From Hyphomonadaceae bacterium (GTDB lineage: Bacteria > Pseudomonadota > Alphaproteobacteria > Caulobacterales > Aquidulcibacteraceae): 64,000 bases of DNA. Position 1 is the stretch's first letter. Each line of letters starts with the position of its first letter. The position numbers and the translations under genes are program-made. Positions 60,851 to 64,000 of this stretch are shown here, piece by piece. A model generated the notes under the pieces. It did no database searches. It was not told the DNA's origin and saw only the letters and a program-made list of their open reading frames with translations. The DNA is taken from NCBI GenBank assembly GCA_016791445.1, contig JAEUMP010000002.1, positions 248,001-312,000 of the forward strand. The letters are read 5' to 3'.

Positions 60851-62323
60851 TCACTCTCCCGCCGACGCGCCGGCGATGGACTTGTACGCGGCGAGCGCCC
60901 GCTGTCGCGCTTCGCCGTGGTCGACGATGGGGCGCGGATAGGTCCGACCCAGGTCGACGCCCGCAGCCGACAACACCTCAGGCGTCGCCGTCCACGGCTT
61001 GTGGATCACCTTGTCGGGCAGCGCCGCGATTTCGGGAATCCAGCGGCGCACATAGTCACCGCCCGGGTCATACGTCTCGCCCTGGGTGACTGGATTGAAT
61101 ATCCGGAAATACGGCGCAGCGTCGGCGCCCGACCCCGCGACCCACTGCCAGCTCGCCGCGTTGTTGGCGAGGTCGGCGTCCACGAGCGTGTCCCAGAACC
61201 AGGCTTCACCCTCGCGCCAGTGGACCATCAGATCCTTGATGAGGAAGGACGCGACGATCATCCGCACGCGATTGTGCATCCAGCCGGTGACCCAGAGTTC
61301 GCGCATGCCCGCGTCGACGATCGGATATCCGGTGCGGCCGCGCTTCCACGCTTCGAGCCCTTCAGGGTTGTTTTCCCAGGGGAAGGCGTCGAATGTCGCT
61401 TTCCAGTTGGCCTCGGGCAGATCGGGATTGTGGAAGAGGAGGTGCGTGGAAAATTCCCGCCAGCCGATCTCGGAGAGAAATTTGTCACCGTCCTTGCGTC
61501 GACCCGGGTGCGCTTCGACGTGCGCCTCGACCGCATTCCAGATCTGGCGCGGACCGATCTCGCCGAAATGCAGGTGGGGGGAGAGACGAGAGGTGCCGAC
61601 GATGTCCGGGCGGTTGCGCCGGTCGCCATAGCCCTCGAGCGCGCCCTCGAGAAAGGCGTCGAGCAGCCGGCGTGCGCCGGCTTCGCCGGGCGTCCACGCG
61701 GCGCGCATCCCGCCCGCCCAGTCCGGCTTGCGCGGCAACAGGTTGAAGTCCTCCAGTGAGGCGGATGACACGGCGGCGCCCGAAGGGATGGCTCGGGGCG
61801 CCGGCAAGACGTGTCTGTCCACCCCCCGGGCGAGACTGGCCCGCCAGAAAGGGGAATAGACCTTGAACGGGCCGCCGCCGCCGGTGCGGACCTCCCAAGG
61901 CTCGAAGAGGAGTGCGGCGTTGAAGCTCTCCGCCGCCACGCCTGAGTCGGTCAGTTCCTTCTTGAGGCCGGTGTCGCGGGCGACCGCCGCCGGCTCATAG
62001 CAGCGGTTCCAGAAGACGGCGGCGGCGCGGGTCTCCGCGACGAGGGCGGCGATCGTCCGGGCCGAAGGTCCGCGCCGGAGCGTGAGACGGCCGCCGCGCG
62101 CCTCGATATCGGCGGCAAGCGCGGAGAGACTTCCATGGAGCCACCAGCGGGACGCCCCGCCCATCGGCCACGGCGTCTCATCGTCGAGGATGTAGACCAG
62201 AATGACCGGCCGGCCCGCGCCGACGGCGGCAGTGAGCGCGGGATTGTCGGCCAGACGCAGGTCTTGCCGGAACCAGACGATGACGGGGGCGTCGGCGGGG
62301 TGCTTGGTGTTTGCTGCAGGCAC
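60851..62323 (-). CDS. phrB: Deoxyribodipyrimidine photolyase (class I CPD type)
   Basis: A 490-residue FAD enzyme that uses blue light to split cyclobutane pyrimidine dimers. The N-terminal antenna domain begins VIVWFRQDLRLADNPAL. FAD and DNA-binding regions include TSRLSPHLHFGEIGPRQIW, WREFSTHLLFHNP, GRTGYPIVDAGMRELW, MHNRVRMIVASFL and NNAASWQWVAGSGADAAPYF. These favour a class I CPD photolyase over a cryptochrome. The start is uncertain: GTG 62323 with GAGGGG upstream is preferred, with a TTG at 62374 possible. It heads the operon ending in cfa. Confidence 0.92.
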   Translation of the reverse strand: MPAANTKHPADAPVIVWFRQDLRLADNPALTAAVGAGRPVILVYILDDETPWPMGGASRWWLHGSLSALAADIEARGGRLTLRRGPSARTIAALVAETRAAAVFWNRCYEPAAVARDTGLKKELTDSGVAAESFNAALLFEPWEVRTGGGGPFKVYSPFWRASLARGVDRHVLPAPRAIPSGAAVSSASLEDFNLLPRKPDWAGGMRAAWTPGEAGARRLLDAFLEGALEGYGDRRNRPDIVGTSRLSPHLHFGEIGPRQIWNAVEAHVEAHPGRRKDGDKFLSEIGWREFSTHLLFHNPDLPEANWKATFDAFPWENNPEGLEAWKRGRTGYPIVDAGMRELWVTGWMHNRVRMIVASFLIKDLMVHWREGEAWFWDTLVDADLANNAASWQWVAGSGADAAPYFRIFNPVTQGETYDPGGDYVRRWIPEIAALPDKVIHKPWTATPEVLSAAGVDLGRTYPRPIVDHGEARQRALAAYKSIAGASAGE

Positions 62324-62409
62324 GTCCCTCAACCCCTCGCGCTCGCGCCCTTGTGGCCAGCGCTTCTGCCGCAATCCTTGATCGGATGCGATGCATATGC
62401 GACGCGCTG

Positions 62410-62438
62410 GCGTACGCGTCGGGCCGCCGCGCGGATCA
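62410..62438 (-). promoter_or_regulatory. Candidate ECF (RpoE/ChrR-type) promoter of the photolyase operon
   Basis: On the minus strand TGATCC (62438-62433) and TACGC (62414-62410) are separated by exactly 18 bases, the same layout as the element before the ChrR-like gene. The -35 matches the Rhodobacter RpoE consensus fully; the -10 is weaker. A start near 62403 would give a leader of about 80 bases before GTG 62323. Confidence 0.5.
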
Positions 62439-62463
62439 GGAGCGGCCGTGAAGGAGAGTATGC

Positions 62464-63462
62464 GTGGCGTCGATCGTGGTCACGGGCGGGGCGGGCTTCA
62501 TCGGCTCCAACATCGTCGCGCGGCTGGCGCGACGCGCCGACACGGACGTCTTCGTCTGCGACCGCCTGCGCGATGCGGCCTCCGGCAAGTGGAAGAACAT
62601 CGCGCGTCACGACATCGCCGACATCATCGCGCCGGAAGAGTTGCTCTATCGCCTTGAGACGCGGTTTCCCGACGGTTTGCAGGCGATCGTCCACATGGGC
62701 GCCATTTCGTCGACGACCGAGCCCGACGTCGACCGGATCGTGGAAAACAATTTCCGGCTGTCGAAGGCGATCTGGGACTGGTGCGCCGCGCGCAAGACGC
62801 CCCTGATCTATGCTTCCTCCGCCGCGACCTACGGTAACGGCGATGACGGTTTCGTCGACGACAACGCCTACGCCGCCGTGCTCGCGCAACGGCCGTTGAA
62901 CGCCTACGGCTGGTCGAAGAAGATGTTCGATCTCTACGCCCTGCGCGAAGCGGCGCAGGCCAATGCGCCGCCGAAATGGTCGGGCCTGCGTTTCTTCAAC
63001 GTCTATGGCCCGAACGAATATCACAAGGGCGGGCAGAAAAGTGTCGTCGCGCACCTCTATCCGAAGGCGGCGGCAGGCGAGCAGACGCGCCTCTTCAAGT
63101 CGCATCACCCGGACTACCCGGACGGCGGGCAGAAACGGGATTTCATCTACGTCGATGATTGCGTGGACGTCGCGGAGTGGTTGCTGACGGGCGAGAAGCA
63201 GGGCGGCGTCGTCAATGTCGGCAGCGGGCGCGCGCGGACGTTTCTGGAGCTCGCGGAAGCGCTCTATGCCGCCATCGGGCGCAAACCTGACGTGGACTTC
63301 GTCGAAACACCCGCCGATATCCGCAAGAACTACCAGTACTTCACCGAAGCCGATCTCACGCGCCTGCGGTCGCTCGGCTACGACAAGCAGTTCACTTCCA
63401 TCGAGGCGGGCGTCGGGTCGTACGTGAAGGACTATCTGTCGAAGGAAGATCCGTACGTTTGA
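62464..63462 (+). CDS. rfaD: ADP-L-glycero-D-manno-heptose 6-epimerase
   Basis: A 332-residue extended SDR that makes ADP-L-glycero-D-manno-heptose for the lipopolysaccharide inner core. The cofactor motif is VTGGAGFIGSNIV. Other RfaD features are VHMGAISSTTEPDVD, YASSAATYGNGDDGF, the catalytic Tyr/Lys in NAYGWSKKMFDLY, and FFNVYGPNEYHKGGQKSV. The GTG at 62464 has AAGGAGAG about 6 bases upstream; an ATG at 62460 is out of frame. Its end overlaps the DUF805 gene on the other strand. Confidence 0.96.
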   Translation: MASIVVTGGAGFIGSNIVARLARRADTDVFVCDRLRDAASGKWKNIARHDIADIIAPEELLYRLETRFPDGLQAIVHMGAISSTTEPDVDRIVENNFRLSKAIWDWCAARKTPLIYASSAATYGNGDDGFVDDNAYAAVLAQRPLNAYGWSKKMFDLYALREAAQANAPPKWSGLRFFNVYGPNEYHKGGQKSVVAHLYPKAAAGEQTRLFKSHHPDYPDGGQKRDFIYVDDCVDVAEWLLTGEKQGGVVNVGSGRARTFLELAEALYAAIGRKPDVDFVETPADIRKNYQYFTEADLTRLRSLGYDKQFTSIEAGVGSYVKDYLSKEDPYV

Positions 63463-63967
63463 GTGGCGCGGTCCATGGACCGGGAAACTCCTGCGCCGGA
63501 TCCTTGCGCGGCTTCTTCGCCTTGCGCGGCCCGAGCGGATCGGCGCCGAAGCGGTTCGCGCCGATGTCGCCCGGCAGGAAATAGACGATCAGTGCAAAGG
63601 CGGTCACCGCGAAGGCGACGGCATAAAGCGAGACCCACGCCGCCATCCAGGGCCAGACGATGTTCGTCAGATTGAATTGCGCGCTCGCGGCGACGAGCGG
63701 GATGGCGAGCGCGATGACGATCAGCACGCTCCACAAGACCCACCAGCCGCTCATGCCGCGATCATGGTAGCGCTTCACCGTCACCGCGATGTTCGGCCAG
63801 ACGGTGACGAGCGTCGCGATCGTCGACACAACACCTGTGCCCGCATTTCCAGTCGCGGTGTCAATCACCGTTGCGATGACGCCGAGTGCGGCGCTCGGCA
63901 GAATCCAGCCCAGCCAGTAGCCTTTGCGGCTCACGCGGCCGACCGGCGAAAAGAGGAAGCCCAGCAT
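63392..63967 (-). CDS. DUF805 membrane protein
   Basis: A 191-residue membrane protein of the DUF805 (YhaH-like) family. Typical features are the N-terminal FSPVGRVSRKGYWLGWI and the loop VKRYHDRGMSGWWVLW after the second helix. Four hydrophobic segments are visible (about 18-36, 45-60, 75-95 and 105-130). The C-terminal 60 residues are hydrophilic and basic. The last 71 bases overlap the rfaD 3' end on the opposite strand, so the real C-terminus may be less conserved there. Function unknown. Confidence 0.88.
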   Translation of the reverse strand: MLGFLFSPVGRVSRKGYWLGWILPSAALGVIATVIDTATGNAGTGVVSTIATLVTVWPNIAVTVKRYHDRGMSGWWVLWSVLIVIALAIPLVAASAQFNLTNIVWPWMAAWVSLYAVAFAVTAFALIVYFLPGDIGANRFGADPLGPRKAKKPRKDPAQEFPGPWTAPLKRTDLPSTDSPSRTTRRPPRWK

Positions 63968-64000
63968 GCGTGTCGCCTAGCGGCAGGGTGACGATACGGC

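Overview
The window is about 64 kb of GC-rich chromosome from an alphaproteobacterium. The signs are complex I gene content with an NDUFS4-like accessory subunit elsewhere in the window, the run nuoN-birA-coaX-rnj-mce-DUF1467-lolC-lolD, an iscR-led suf operon with two cysteine desulfurases, the glnB-glnA pair, and tig, clpP, clpX, lon and hup in a row. The genus cannot be fixed from this sequence; a Caulobacterales/Hyphomonadaceae-like or neighbouring lineage is a guess. I see no insertion sequence, prophage, CRISPR array or rRNA, so this is mostly housekeeping chromosome with small accessory inserts.

Layout. 1-13.8 kb: NADH dehydrogenase genes nuoF (5' end outside the window) and nuoG to nuoN, with four accessory genes between nuoF and nuoG. 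13.8-19.7 kb: birA, coaX, RNase J, methylmalonyl-CoA epimerase, DUF1467, lolC and lolD, mostly overlapping or tightly spaced. 19.7-22.8 kb: an exported redox cassette of a c5-like cytochrome, a Tat-signal lactone-oxidase-type flavoprotein and a Tat-signal fold-III PLP protein. 22.8-30.3 kb: an alpha/beta hydrolase divergent from iscR-iscS-sufB-sufC-sufD-sufS-sufT-sufA. 30.3-38.7 kb: a small membrane protein, enoyl-CoA hydratase, diguanylate cyclase, coniferyl-aldehyde-type dehydrogenase, RhlE-type helicase, parE and a small outer-membrane barrel. 38.8-46.2 kb: glnA, glnB, a TLP1-type thiolase, a histidine phosphatase, the NAD(P)HX repair enzyme, tRNA-Leu(UAG), and an amino-acid racemase with a D-cysteine desulfhydrase-type enzyme. 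46.2-53.8 kb: trigger factor, clpP, clpX, lon, hup and the NDUFS4-like protein. 53.8-56.0 kb: tRNA-Arg(UCU), metC-type lyase and sseA. 56.0-62.4 kb: a ChrR-like cupin regulator and an SDR gene, convergent with an operon of photolyase, FAD oxidoreductase, DUF1365 and a cyclopropane-fatty-acid-synthase-type methyltransferase. 62.4-64 kb: rfaD and a DUF805 membrane protein.

The two most interesting regions are these. First, the ChrR/photolyase/lipid block looks like a singlet-oxygen (photo-oxidative stress) response, but its ChrR-like protein has lost both cysteines of the anti-sigma zinc site, no ECF sigma gene is adjacent, and both transcription units have a matching TGATCY-N18-TA promoter-like element. 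Second, the cytochrome, flavoprotein and PLP-protein cassette looks like a compact periplasmic dehydrogenase system with no recognised substrate. Sulfur handling also recurs: two cysteine desulfurases, a mercaptopyruvate sulfurtransferase, a cystathionine-lyase-type enzyme and a D-cysteine/cysteate lyase-type enzyme.
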